Origin: an uncultured Clostridia bacterium
GTDB lineage: Bacteria; Bacillota; Clostridia; Oscillospirales; CAG-272
NCBI GenBank assembly: GCA_944381075.1
Contig: CALWJT010000005.1
Location: 1 to 64,000 of the forward strand
Direction: 5' to 3'
Length of the DNA: 64,000 nucleotides
The position numbers were made by a program, and so were the translations under genes. The notes beneath the pieces are model-generated. The model was not told the DNA's origin, did not search any database, and saw nothing but the letters and a program-made list of their open reading frames with translations. Below are positions 1 through 7,422 of the stretch, in pieces (positions within the stretch are counted from its first letter, which is position 1; each line of letters starts with the position of its first letter).

Positions 1-1020
1 AGCTTTAAGGAGTTTGCTCGTGGGAACGTTTATATGAAAATAGGCGAAAATTCGTATTCTGCCAAAGTAATTATAGGTTTTACGGGCAATGAAATGGTTT
101 TATACGATATTGTCGACATACAGCCAGTGAATTTCAACACAAAAAAAGATTCCACCAAGGCGAACTCCCAAAAGGGCGACACCTTTGAACAGGTGGAATC
201 TTTATCGGAACCTGCCTTAAATCTCGGGACACAATTACCCGACATTAGCAGTTCCTTATCAGAGCGGTTTTCCGCTTCTGTCAACACTATATCACAAAGT
301 GAAGATAATGTCAATACCCATGATATGCAAATTTCAGAAAAATATTCACTGGATGCGATGGATAAGACGGAGGCGCTGCTCGAGCAGTACGGCGCGCTGC
401 CGGAGGGGGAGCGCGAGGGAAGTGCTGCGGGGCGGGAGGTCGGGGTCCCGCGGCGCACGGCAAAGGAGAACCGGACAAGGCGCACGGTGCGCACGGTCAT
501 GGAGGCCGCCGTCACCTCCGATGAGATCGCAGGGGACCTCAAAGAGAAGATCGAGGCCGGCGAGTTTTCGTATATGCCGACGTCGAACAGGACGCTGCTC
601 GACAATGCGGAAACGCTGGTAAAGGAAAAGGGCTTTGAGGCGGTCCTTTCCGAGTGGAGAGCGCATGTCGAGAGCACGAGAGAAGCGAATGACCGGATGC
701 TCGGCGTTGGGGAATATCTGCTCATCCATGCGCTGAAGACCAAGGATGCGAATCTTGCGGGCACGCTTGCCGTGGAGCTTTCGGTAGAGGCGACGGCGGC
801 GGGACGCTCGGTTTCCGCTGTCCGTATGATAAAGCGGCTTGGTCCTGCGGCAAAGGTCTACGAGGTCATGCGAACGGTGGAGAAGCTCTCCGAAACAACG
901 ATAGAGAAAAAGAACAGCCGGAAGGCGGTGGAGGAGTATCTTCGTGGGCTTTCTTTGCGCGCTGCGCAGAAAAAAGCCCTGTGGGGAACACTCTATGACA
1001 GTGAAAGTCCATGGGGATAA
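1..1020 (+). CDS. C-terminal part of a large polyvalent mobile-element protein (5' end outside window)
   Basis: The frame is open from the first base of the window, so this is the tail of a longer protein; the ATG at 34 is not a convincing start because nothing resembling a ribosome binding site precedes it. The first 50 residues (GFTGNEMVLYDIVDIQP) resemble the LPD3-type domain found near the ends of giant polyvalent phage and ICE proteins. An acidic low-complexity linker follows, then an alpha-helical stretch rich in Arg, Glu and Ala. The gene ends just before a strong terminator and beside an XRE regulator and a tRNA, fitting the edge of an integrated element. The exact function of the parent protein (often helicase, methylase or portal fusions) cannot be told from this fragment. 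Confidence 0.6.
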   Translation, partial: SFKEFARGNVYMKIGENSYSAKVIIGFTGNEMVLYDIVDIQPVNFNTKKDSTKANSQKGDTFEQVESLSEPALNLGTQLPDISSSLSERFSASVNTISQSEDNVNTHDMQISEKYSLDAMDKTEALLEQYGALPEGEREGSAAGREVGVPRRTAKENRTRRTVRTVMEAAVTSDEIAGDLKEKIEAGEFSYMPTSNRTLLDNAETLVKEKGFEAVLSEWRAHVESTREANDRMLGVGEYLLIHALKTKDANLAGTLAVELSVEATAAGRSVSAVRMIKRLGPAAKVYEVMRTVEKLSETTIEKKNSRKAVEEYLRGLSLRAAQKKALWGTLYDSESPWG

Positions 1021-1024
1021 GGAA

Positions 1025-1052
1025 AAGGGACAGCGTTCGCTGTCCTTTTTTT
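1025..1052 (+). terminator. Intrinsic terminator after the mobile-element gene
   Basis: Nine-base-pair hairpin GGACAGCG/CGCTGTCC with almost no loop, followed by seven T, four bases after the stop codon of the upstream gene. Confidence 0.85.
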
Positions 1053-1112
1053 GTTGTTTAGGCCGATAAAATCAAAAAGTCCGATTGTCCGTTGCGATAA
1101 ATAGTGATAGAT

Positions 1113-1146
1113 AAAGCCTTTGCTCCATTCGAGCAAAGGCTTTTTT
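1113..1146 (+). terminator. Second intrinsic terminator-like hairpin
   Basis: Arms AAAGCCTTTGCTC and GAGCAAAGGCTTT around a 5-base loop, ending in a T-run. There is no gene between this and the first terminator. It may isolate the XRE gene downstream from read-through, or may be a leftover of deleted element DNA. Confidence 0.7.
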
Positions 1147-1213
1147 ATTATGGTATAGTCAATGAAAGAATAATTTTTCAATTTCAGTTATAATTGGAAT
1201 ATATTTGTCAAAT

Positions 1214-1251
1214 ATTGCATGATAATGTAAAAATATACTATATTATGCAAT
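1214..1251. promoter_or_regulatory. Inverted repeat in the promoter region of the XRE gene
   Basis: ATTGCATGATA at 1214-1224 is matched by its near reverse complement TATTATGCAAT at 1241-1251 (10 of 11 positions). The repeat surrounds a TATACT -10-like element at 1234-1239 and ends 11 bases before the ATG of the XRE regulator. Placement suggests an autoregulatory operator; binding is inferred. Confidence 0.45.
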
Positions 1252-1262
1252 AGGAGACAGAA

Positions 1263-1520
1263 ATGAAAATTTTAGGAGAGAAAGGCAAAACGAATATTTG
1301 CGGCAGCCGTATTCGGAAAATCAGGCAAGAACGGGGTTATTCACAAAATGATTTGGCGATTAAGCTGCAGCTTGCCGATATGAGCTTGACGCAAAAGGCC
1401 ATCAGCCGCATTGAAACGGGAGACCGCGCCGTGCTGGATTATGAACTGAAGTATTTCTCCGCGGTGCTTGGCGTTTCCGTGGCAGAATTGCTTGGAATAG
1501 AGGAGGGCAAAGACAACTAA
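1263..1520 (+). CDS. XRE-family helix-turn-helix transcriptional regulator
   Basis: An 85-residue protein made almost entirely of one Cro/C1-type HTH domain (about residues 15-78): RIRKIRQERGYSQNDLA is the first helix pair and LTQKAISRIETGDR contains the recognition helix. A short acidic tail follows. The start is supported by AGGAGA nine bases upstream. It lies between a mobile-element protein and a tRNA-Ser gene, so it most likely belongs to the integrated element, where such small regulators control excision or lysogeny genes. A near-palindrome just upstream suggests it represses itself. Its targets are unknown. Confidence 0.85.
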   Translation: MKILGEKGKTNICGSRIRKIRQERGYSQNDLAIKLQLADMSLTQKAISRIETGDRAVLDYELKYFSAVLGVSVAELLGIEEGKDN

Positions 1521-1559
1521 CCTGCGGTCAATTTGTACCCATTCCGTACCCAGAAACGA

Positions 1560-1616
1560 AAAACCACTATATATTGTGGATGGTTGACGCAACCTTTAAC
1601 AATATATAGTGGTTTT
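1560..1616. repeat. Perfect 18-bp inverted repeat next to the tRNA-Ser 3' end
   Basis: AAAACCACTATATATTGT at 1560-1577 and its exact reverse complement at 1599-1616 flank a 21-base spacer. The right arm ends five bases before the encoded CCA end of the tRNA gene. It could be the terminator of the tRNA (read leftward the second arm ends in a short T-run) or arm-type binding sites for a tyrosine recombinase at an attachment site. Confidence 0.7.
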
Positions 1617-1621
1617 GCTGG

Positions 1622-1712
1622 TGGCGGAGAAGGAGGGATTCGAACCCTCGAGGCGTTTTACCGCCTACACGATTTCCAGTCGTGCGCCCTAGACCAACTA
1701 AGCGACTTCTCC
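1622..1712 (-). tRNA. tRNA-Ser (anticodon GGA)
   Basis: Read on the minus strand, the acceptor stem GGAGAAG pairs with CTTCTCC. The anticodon loop CTGGAAA gives anticodon GGA, reading UCC serine codons. A long variable arm (TAGGCGGTAAAACGCCT) identifies a class II tRNA, and the T-loop GGTTCGAATCC is canonical. CCA is encoded (1622-1624). The 3' end faces the mobile-element remnant, the usual orientation for integration into a tRNA 3' end. Confidence 0.96.
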
Positions 1713-1860
1713 ATCTAAAAATCCAAATAGAATCTCTCAATCGATTGATAGCTTTGTCATTCTACCACAGTTTTTCCTACAAGTCAAGATTTTATTGTAA
1801 TTTTTTTGAAAGAACCGATTTTTTGCAGTGAAAAAATTTTTATAAAAACAAAAAAAGGGG

Positions 1861-1888
1861 TTGACAACGGCGGATTTTGTGATATACT
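1861..1888 (+). promoter_or_regulatory. Sigma-A-type promoter of the PerR-like gene
   Basis: TTGACA (1861-1866), 16-base spacer, TATACT (1883-1888), 37 bases before the chosen start. Confidence 0.7.
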
Positions 1889-1925
1889 ATAAACAGTAAT
1901 GATTCCTATTATTGAAAGGCGGCGT

Positions 1926-2303
1926 ATGATGCAGAGATTTTCCAAACAGCGCGAGGCGATTCTTGGAAATCTCCGCTCCCGGTACGATCATCCGACTGCG
2001 GAGATGGTATATATGGATTTGAAGCAAAGCTTCCCGAATCTCAGTCTGGGCACGGTATACCGGAATCTTGCGGTGCTTTGCGAGTCGGGCGTTATTTTGA
2101 AAGTTGGCGTTTCTTTGGACGGAAAAGAGAGATATGACGGCCATATTCAGCCGCATGCTCACTTTTTCTGTGAACGCTGCGGCGCGGTCTATGACGTTAC
2201 GGAGCATCTTGACGTCAGCAAAATCGAGAAAGAGCTCGGCGCCGAAATTCATTATGCAAGCAATACATTGCGCGGAATATGCCGCGAATGTCTTGACAAA
2301 TAA
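1926..2303 (+). CDS. perR: Fur-family metalloregulator, PerR-like
   Basis: A 125-residue protein with the Fur fold: an N-terminal winged helix (residues 1-75, with DHPTAEMVY and LGTVYRNL), then a dimerisation/metal domain with [13 protein letters not shown]. Two CxxC pairs (residues 82-85 and 119-122) would hold the structural zinc of PerR/Fur proteins. I chose the ATG at 1926 because AAAGGCGG lies just upstream and homologues begin at this point; an ATG at 1899 in the same frame lacks a site. The rubrerythrin gene follows 28 bases downstream, and peroxide sensing by PerR controlling rubrerythrin is well known in clostridia. Distinction of PerR from Fur or Zur by sequence alone is not firm. 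Confidence 0.85.
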   Translation: MMQRFSKQREAILGNLRSRYDHPTAEMVYMDLKQSFPNLSLGTVYRNLAVLCESGVILKVGVSLDGKERYDGHIQPHAHFFCERCGAVYDVTEHLDVSKIEKELGAEIHYASNTLRGICRECLDK

Positions 2304-2331
2304 AAATTATAGATTTAGGAGGACGAATAAA

Positions 2332-2880
2332 ATGGCAAAATGGGTATGCAAGGTATGCGGCTATGTTTATGAAGGAGAGAATCCGCCGGAGAAATGTCCG
2401 CAGTGCGGGGTCTCGGCCGACAAGTTTGAAAAGGTTGAGGAAAAGGGTACGACTTGGGCGGCGGAGCATGTCGTCGGCATTACGGACGGCGTATCGGAGG
2501 ACATCATCCGCGATCTGCGCGCGAATTTCAACGGGGAATGCTCTGAGGTCGGCATGTATCTTGCGATGGCAAGAGTAGCTTTCCGCGAGGGATATCCGGA
2601 GATCGGCCTTTACTGGGAAAAGGCTGCCTATGAGGAGGCGGAGCATGCTGCCAAGTTCGCGGAGATCCTCGGCGAGGTTGTGACGCCCAGCACCAAAAAG
2701 AATCTGGAGATGCGTGTCGCTGCTGAAAACGGCGCGACTGCCGGCAAGTACGATCTTGCCAAGCGCGCGAAGGCGGCAAATCTTGACGCCATCCACGATA
2801 CCGTACATGAGATGGCAAAGGATGAGGCACGTCACGGCAAAGCGTTTGAAGGTCTGTTAAAAAGATATTTCGGAGAATAA
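2332..2880 (+). CDS. Reverse rubrerythrin (N-terminal rubredoxin, ferritin-like diiron domain)
   Basis: A 182-residue peroxide-scavenging protein. The rubredoxin iron site is at the N-terminus (C6-x2-C9 and C22-x2-C25), the reverse of classical rubrerythrin where it is at the C-terminus. The ferritin-like diiron domain follows, with [18 protein letters not shown] and DEARHGKAF supplying Glu and His ligands. Such proteins reduce hydrogen peroxide and oxygen in strict anaerobes using electrons passed through rubredoxin or NADH oxidoreductases. The start at 2332 has AGGAGGA eight bases upstream; a longer frame beginning inside the upstream regulator gene is an artefact. It probably shares a transcript with the PerR-like gene. 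Confidence 0.93.
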   Translation: MAKWVCKVCGYVYEGENPPEKCPQCGVSADKFEKVEEKGTTWAAEHVVGITDGVSEDIIRDLRANFNGECSEVGMYLAMARVAFREGYPEIGLYWEKAAYEEAEHAAKFAEILGEVVTPSTKKNLEMRVAAENGATAGKYDLAKRAKAANLDAIHDTVHEMAKDEARHGKAFEGLLKRYFGE

Positions 2881-2887
2881 TGGCTGA

Positions 2888-2926
2888 AAAAGCAAAGGCC
2901 GGCAGGACCGCCGGCCTTTGCTTTTT
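2888..2926 (+). terminator. Intrinsic terminator after rubrerythrin
   Basis: Strong GC-rich hairpin (GCAAAGGCCGGC with GCCGGCCTTTGC) followed by five T, seven bases after the rubrerythrin stop. Confidence 0.9.
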
Positions 2927-2971
2927 CGACAGGGGAATGAAGCTTATTGCCGTCCCATTTTCTGTTTGCGC

Positions 2972-3000
2972 TTGACAACGGCGCCGGATTCGTCTATAAT
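2972..3000 (+). promoter_or_regulatory. Consensus sigma-A promoter
   Basis: TTGACA (2972-2977), exactly 17 bases, TATAAT (2995-3000): a perfect consensus, 37 bases upstream of the lipoprotein start. This implies strong, largely constitutive expression. Confidence 0.85.
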
Positions 3001-3036
3001 TACGGTAGAGAGAAGGGACGGGAGGACGACGGAACG

Positions 3037-3468
3037 ATGAAACGATTGGCTTTTCTGCTGCTTGCGCTTCTTCTTCTGACTGCGGGATGCGGCGGCCGGG
3101 AAATTCCGAAGATAGAGGACCATACATGGCAGATGACGACCGTTCAGAGCGGACCGCAGGGTCAGCCGGTCGCCTATGGACCGCAGGAGGCGTCAGACCC
3201 TGCGGGCGGTACGGAAATGCTTTTGGTATGTGAGGCAAAGAACGGGCTCCTGACGCTTTGGGATCAGACAAACGGCAAGACCTACAGCGGCACCTATCGG
3301 CTTTCGGCGATGACGCCGAGGTCGGCGGATTACGAGATTGAGATCGGCACCTCGAAGGGCAGGGCGATAGCGGCGCTCACTACTTACTATGACGGCAGCA
3401 GTACGCCGACCTTTATTATCAGCATCGACGGATATGCGCTGAATTTTTCGGCACAGGCCGGCGAGTAA
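3037..3468 (+). CDS. Small predicted lipoprotein of unknown function
   Basis: A 143-residue protein with a type II signal peptide: a basic start (MKR), a leucine-rich core and the lipobox LTAGC with the lipidated cysteine at residue 18. The mature part has alternating hydrophobic and polar residues typical of a small beta-sandwich or lipocalin-like fold (TEMLLVCEAKNGLLTLW, YSGTYRLS). I do not recognise the family. The ATG at 3037 is preceded by GGAGG-like sequence and by a consensus promoter; the longer frame from 2947 would put the signal peptide internally. It stands alone, with about 200 non-coding bases before the next gene. Confidence 0.8.
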   Translation: MKRLAFLLLALLLLTAGCGGREIPKIEDHTWQMTTVQSGPQGQPVAYGPQEASDPAGGTEMLLVCEAKNGLLTLWDQTNGKTYSGTYRLSAMTPRSADYEIEIGTSKGRAIAALTTYYDGSSTPTFIISIDGYALNFSAQAGE

Positions 3469-3676
3469 GCGAAACGTGGGGACCTATCTGCTCCTACGGG
3501 ACGCGGGAAGAGAGGCTCGGCGGGCGATCCGCATGGCTCTATACGGGGAAAAGCGGATTTAGGAAAGCTTTGATGCAAGGGGAAAATATAAGGTCCCTGC
3601 ATTGGGGAGCTTTTATAAAAAAATAAAATGAAATCGACAGGAAAATAGGAATGGATCGAATAGGGGGCGGATGGAA

Positions 3677-3874
3677 ATGAAAGAAAATGAAATGATTTGC
3701 CACTGCAAGCAGGTATCTTACGGTGATGTAGAGAAAGCGCTTCATCAGATCGAGCATTTTGACGATGTGCTGAAGACGTTTGAAGAGGTCCAAAAAATTA
3801 CGCACTGCTCGACGGGCTGCGGCGGATGTCATGACAAAATTTTGGATGCGATTTCTGAAATCATGATGGGATGA
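3677..3874 (+). CDS. BFD-like [2Fe-2S]-binding small protein
   Basis: A 65-residue protein with four cysteines in the pattern CHC near the start and CSTGCGGC near the end, matching the helix-turn-helix BFD-like fold that holds one [2Fe-2S] cluster. Such proteins act in iron release from bacterioferritin, or as isolated domains of nitrite reductase and NifU-like proteins. The family is full length. GGGGGCGG six bases upstream favours the ATG at 3677 over the one at 3671. It is followed at once by a bidirectional terminator, so it is probably a single-gene unit. A role in iron or redox handling is inferred. Confidence 0.8.
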   Translation: MKENEMICHCKQVSYGDVEKALHQIEHFDDVLKTFEEVQKITHCSTGCGGCHDKILDAISEIMMG

Positions 3875-3885
3875 TCCTGAAAAAG

Positions 3886-3926
3886 AAAACGGTCTGACCG
3901 GCGATATCGCCGGTCAGACCGTTTTT
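3886..3926. terminator. Bidirectional intrinsic terminator
   Basis: A long near-perfect palindrome (AACGGTCTGACCGGCGAT and its complement) with A-run on the left and T-run on the right. It can end the BFD-like gene on the plus strand and the small membrane-protein gene on the minus strand. Confidence 0.9.
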
Positions 3927-3957
3927 CCTTGTCGAATGATTGAGAAAAGCCTCGAAA

Positions 3958-4209
3958 TTATTGGTCCTTCATCTCACGCGCCAGCTTCTTTGCTTGCTTT
4001 TTGAGAGAGGCCTGCTTTTCTAATTTCCCGACGCATTTGGCAATACAGACAAGTGCCGCGATTCCGGCAGCCATCACAATCAGTCCCATCGGCGTTGTGA
4101 CAAACTTGATCTCGATCTTGTCCTCGTTGAGATCTTTCCAGAGTTTTTTTGCCTTTTTCTCCATTTTCTTCGCGTCGAATTCAGGCATGCTTTTGCTTGA
4201 AATTTCCAT
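3958..4209 (-). CDS. Small single-pass membrane protein, unknown function
   Basis: An 83-residue, highly charged protein. Residues 1-38 are lysine- and glutamate-rich helix, a hydrophobic segment (PMGLIVMAAGIAALVCIAKCVG) spans about residues 41-62, and the tail is again a Lys/Arg/Glu amphipathic helix. No enzyme motif is visible. The start has GGAAAGGACGG upstream. It lies 33 bases after the stop of the carboxypeptidase gene on the same strand and may be the last gene of the LRR-ribF-carboxypeptidase operon. No family recognised. Confidence 0.7.
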   Translation of the reverse strand: MEISSKSMPEFDAKKMEKKAKKLWKDLNEDKIEIKFVTTPMGLIVMAAGIAALVCIAKCVGKLEKQASLKKQAKKLAREMKDQ

Positions 4210-4242
4210 CTTTTTTCTCCGTCCTTTCCTGTTCTGTGCTTA

Positions 4243-5571
4243 TTATTTTATTTCCCGGCCGTTTTTATGACCCTTTTTTGGACTCGCTTTTTTGTAAATC
4301 AAGAAATATCTTCCGATTGTGAACAATCCCATAACGATGATCAGTGCTCCGACCGATAAAAGGAAAATTTTGCTTGTTAGCATTTCGCCGAGATCGTCGA
4401 AAAAACCAAGCCAGGCGCTTCTTGCCACGTAAGATTTTGCAACGAGCTCGGTGCTTCCGATCGGATTTCCGTCGAGCAAAATAAAGACCGTTCCGACGAC
4501 CGTGCCCTTTTCGACGGGCGCCTTGAGCGATTCTTCCTCCAATGACGGAGAGATCTGAAGCGTGGAAAGATCGATGTCTACGTCGAGATAAGCGTAGACC
4601 GATTCTCTCGGAACCACCAAAACATGATCGGTCCCGCGTCCGGCCCTGACGGGAAGCTCGCCTAAAATGGAGGATTTATCCAGGACTTTTCTTTCTTCAA
4701 AATTATCGCTTGCCCAGTCGAGCAGCCCTTCCACATCGGGATAGCCGCCGATTTTTCCCGCGGCGTTTTTTTCGGAACCCATGGCAACGCAGACGTAAGG
4801 ATAAGCGCCTGTGTCCATCACCGAAACGATACAGTAGCCGGAAAGGTCGGTATAGCCGGACGACATCCCTTTGGCATCGCGGCAGTAATATTCCGACTGC
4901 GTGGAGAGCAACATATTTTTGGTATATACCGTCACCTCCTCGTTTTGATTGGTGGCGGCGACGGTGTAAGCTCTGGCGGAGCACATCTGCATGAATGTCG
5001 GATTTTCGTAGGCATAGGCGGCGATTTTCGCCGTATCAGCCGCCGTAGTGTAAGCGGTTCCGTTGTCAAGCCCCGTTGCGTTGAGATAGAGCGTATCCAG
5101 CGCGCCGAGCTCCTTTGCCTTAGCGTTCATTTCCGCGACGAACGCGGAAATGCTCCCGCAGGCGGCGATGGCAAGTACATTTGCCGCGTCGTTGGCGCCC
5201 GCAACGAGCAGTGCATATAAAAGATCCCGCACGGGAATGGTCTCTCCTGCCTTAAGTCCAAGCACGGAACTGCCTTCGAGTCCCCGCAGCGCGCTCGCGG
5301 TTACGGTGACGACGGTATCCAGCCGCCCGTCGAAGTATTCAAGGGCAAGGATCCCCGTCATGATTTTGACTGTCGAGCCGGGCGCGATGCGCTTGTCCGC
5401 CGCTTCGGTATATACATATGCGCCGTTGCGTACATTATAGACAGCAACGTATGGGCTGGCAACCTCCTTGTCATAGCTTTCTGCATCGATGGGGACCGCA
5501 CAGAAAAGGCAGAGCAGGACGGCGAGGAGAATGACTCCCAGCGAACGGGTGCGGTGTGCTGCGGCGTTCAT
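4243..5571 (-). CDS. D-alanyl-D-alanine carboxypeptidase-like protein (S11 family) with altered motifs
   Basis: A 442-residue protein of the DacF/PBP5 class that trims stem peptides of peptidoglycan outside the membrane. It has an N-terminal signal peptide (residues 12-30), the catalytic SxxK motif as STVK (66-69), and a C-terminal membrane segment (about 398-422) as anchor. The second motif, normally SxN, reads GAN (125-127), and the third, normally KTG, reads SSG (237-239, in GMSSGYTD). The loss of the SxN serine and the KTG lysine is unusual and raises the possibility of weak or changed activity. Its ATG overlaps the ribF stop by four bases, so it is translationally coupled. Confidence 0.85.
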   Translation of the reverse strand: MNAAAHRTRSLGVILLAVLLCLFCAVPIDAESYDKEVASPYVAVYNVRNGAYVYTEAADKRIAPGSTVKIMTGILALEYFDGRLDTVVTVTASALRGLEGSSVLGLKAGETIPVRDLLYALLVAGANDAANVLAIAACGSISAFVAEMNAKAKELGALDTLYLNATGLDNGTAYTTAADTAKIAAYAYENPTFMQMCSARAYTVAATNQNEEVTVYTKNMLLSTQSEYYCRDAKGMSSGYTDLSGYCIVSVMDTGAYPYVCVAMGSEKNAAGKIGGYPDVEGLLDWASDNFEERKVLDKSSILGELPVRAGRGTDHVLVVPRESVYAYLDVDIDLSTLQISPSLEEESLKAPVEKGTVVGTVFILLDGNPIGSTELVAKSYVARSAWLGFFDDLGEMLTSKIFLLSVGALIIVMGLFTIGRYFLIYKKASPKKGHKNGREIK

Positions 5572-6509
5572 AGGCTGCCCTCCATGAGATGGAAAAAGTC
5601 CCGCGTTTCCGCAATGTTTTTTCGGACGGCATCCTGCAGAGCGGCTGGATTTTCAAATTTTGTCTCGGGACGCAGAAAATGCCGGAATTCCACCTTGACG
5701 GTCTTGCCGTAAAGGTCACCGTCAAAATCTAAAATATGGGTCTCGCAGTTCACCTGGTCGGTATGCTCCACGGTCGGACGCACGCCGACGTTGGAGACGC
5801 CGTGGTACTGCCTGTCCTCTGCTGTGACAAGCGAAGCATATACGCCGAAGCGGGGCAGCGCCCGGTTTGTCGGAAAGCGCTGATTGATGGTGGGGAAGCC
5901 GAGCTTATGTCCGAGATGCTTGCCCTCAACGACCTCTGCCGTGAGCGAATAGGATCTGCCCAGCATACGGGAGGCTCGCTCCATATCGCCGTATGCTATC
6001 GCTGCGCGGATTTCCGACGAGCTGACCGTTATGCCGTCTATCCTGCATGGCGGTACCACCGAGACGTGTGCGCCCAGCTTGTGAAAAACCTGCGACAGCG
6101 TTTCCGCCGTTCCCTCGGCATGGCTTCCATAGCGAAAATTAAAGCCGCAGACAGCAGTGCGGACATGACATTCCCGAAACAGAACCTCTTCGGCGAACCG
6201 ATGCGCATCCATGTTCCGTACACGTTCAAAATCCTCTAAAAAGACGAGGTCGATCCCCATTGCACGGAAAAGCGCCATGCGCTCTTCCATGCTGGTCAAA
6301 AGTCCGACGGACCTGTTCAGCAGGCGAGAGGAGGGTTCACAGAAGGTCCAGACGGCGCTTTTTGTGACGCCGTCCGGTCGCGCCGCCGCTTTGCGGATCA
6401 GTTCTTGATGTCCGACATGAACGCCATCGAAATTTCCAATGGCGCAGCAGACGGTCTCTTCCGGAGAAAGCGTGGTCTGTCTTCCGGCAGAAAGATCGAT
6501 AAGCTTCAT
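5568..6509 (-). CDS. ribF: Bifunctional riboflavin kinase / FAD synthetase
   Basis: A 313-residue enzyme that makes FMN from riboflavin and ATP, then FAD from FMN. The N-terminal nucleotidyltransferase domain carries GNFDGVHVGHQ (the HxGH-type ATP site, residues 25-35) and a conserved VCGFNFRYG. The C-terminal kinase domain shows GKHLGHKLGFPTIN and the GVSNVGVRPT strand. Length and domain order are normal for the family. It sits between an LRR protein gene, three bases upstream, and the carboxypeptidase gene that overlaps its stop, forming a tight operon whose members have no obvious metabolic link. Confidence 0.96.
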   Translation of the reverse strand: MKLIDLSAGRQTTLSPEETVCCAIGNFDGVHVGHQELIRKAAARPDGVTKSAVWTFCEPSSRLLNRSVGLLTSMEERMALFRAMGIDLVFLEDFERVRNMDAHRFAEEVLFRECHVRTAVCGFNFRYGSHAEGTAETLSQVFHKLGAHVSVVPPCRIDGITVSSSEIRAAIAYGDMERASRMLGRSYSLTAEVVEGKHLGHKLGFPTINQRFPTNRALPRFGVYASLVTAEDRQYHGVSNVGVRPTVEHTDQVNCETHILDFDGDLYGKTVKVEFRHFLRPETKFENPAALQDAVRKNIAETRDFFHLMEGSL

Positions 6510-6512
6510 ACC

Positions 6513-7181
6513 TTATATCCTTGGAATATATCGGAGTTTTTTGCTGAGAATATCGCTCTGGGAGAGCACCCTGTCGGCATATGAGCCCTTTTCCAAATAG
6601 ATGCTGTCCAGCATGACGCAGCCATCGAATGCGTTTCTCGGAAGCGAGCGAAGCGAAAGCGGCATGCGGATGCTTCTCAGCTTTCGGCAGCCGAAGAAGG
6701 CCTGATCGCCGATACATTCCAGCGAATCGGGCAGAACGACGTCGCGCAGTCCGACACAACCGAAAAACGCACGGCTTCCAAGCGATTGCAGGAGCTCGGA
6801 AAGCTTCACATCGAAAAGATTTTCACATTCAAAGAAAGCATTTCGCTCGACGATGCGTACAGAATCCGCCATATAGACCTTCGTCAGCCTTTCACAGGAG
6901 GAAAATGCGTTCGCCCCGATCTCTTCCACCCCATCCGAAAGGATCGCTTCTTCGATGAAATCACATTGCAGGAAAGCGCGGGCACCGACCTTTTTGACAG
7001 GAAACCCCTGGAGCTCCGCCGGAATTTCGGCTTTGGGAAGCAGGCTGCTTTTGTATCCTGTGATGACGATGCTGCCGTTTTGCTTTTCAAACCGAAACGG
7101 CGTACGGCGCGATTTCCATGCTTCGCTGAAGATTTGAAAAAGAGCGCTTGCGGTTTCGGCGTGTTTCTTTTCGGCTTTCAT
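6513..7181 (-). CDS. BspA-type leucine-rich-repeat protein, cytoplasmic
   Basis: A 222-residue protein with about six LRR_5 repeats of roughly 23 residues (VKKVGARAFLQCDFIEEAIL, and similar units ending in GANAFSSCERL, ERNAFFECENL, GSRAFFGCVGL, GDQAFFGCRKL, PRNAFDGCVML). Each unit has a cysteine in the turn. The first 45 residues are a charged helical cap. There is no signal peptide, unlike most BspA-family surface proteins, so it is predicted to be intracellular and to mediate protein binding. The ATG at 7181 is chosen because AAAGGAGA is seven bases upstream. It is the first gene of the ribF operon. Confidence 0.8.
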   Translation of the reverse strand: MKAEKKHAETASALFQIFSEAWKSRRTPFRFEKQNGSIVITGYKSSLLPKAEIPAELQGFPVKKVGARAFLQCDFIEEAILSDGVEEIGANAFSSCERLTKVYMADSVRIVERNAFFECENLFDVKLSELLQSLGSRAFFGCVGLRDVVLPDSLECIGDQAFFGCRKLRSIRMPLSLRSLPRNAFDGCVMLDSIYLEKGSYADRVLSQSDILSKKLRYIPRI

Positions 7182-7383
7182 AGGCATTCTCCTTTTGCTT
7201 GGATATCCATAGTATAGCACAGAGCGGCGTTCCGGTCAATGTTCAGCGCTCGATTTTCCCAAAAATCGCGGGAAAAGGCATGCAAAAAAATTGCCTTTTT
7301 GGATTTTTTATGTTATACTGTACCCGTATTCTTTTGCCGCCGGGTAAATCAAGGCAAAAGAAGAGAGCGCGCGCGGCCTGCCG

Positions 7384-7419
7384 ACAGGAAAAGAGCAGCG
7401 GCCGCTGCTCTTTTCCTGT
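7384..7419. terminator. 36-bp perfect palindrome acting as terminator
   Basis: ACAGGAAAAGAGCAGC followed by its reverse complement with no spacer, directly after the stop of the minus-strand HTH gene. At the RNA level it would form a 16-bp stem with a GGCC turn. Weak T-runs on both sides. Confidence 0.65.
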
Positions 7420-7422
7420 GTT

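Noticed and set aside
1883..1925. Possible PerR box before the PerR-like gene
   Set aside because: TAATGATTCCTATTATT has some dyad character but does not match the TTATAAT-N-ATTATAA consensus well enough to report.
2104..2331. N-terminal extension of the rubrerythrin frame into the PerR gene
   Set aside because: Out-of-frame overlap with a well-supported regulator; AGGAGGA before 2332 and the rubredoxin start define the gene.
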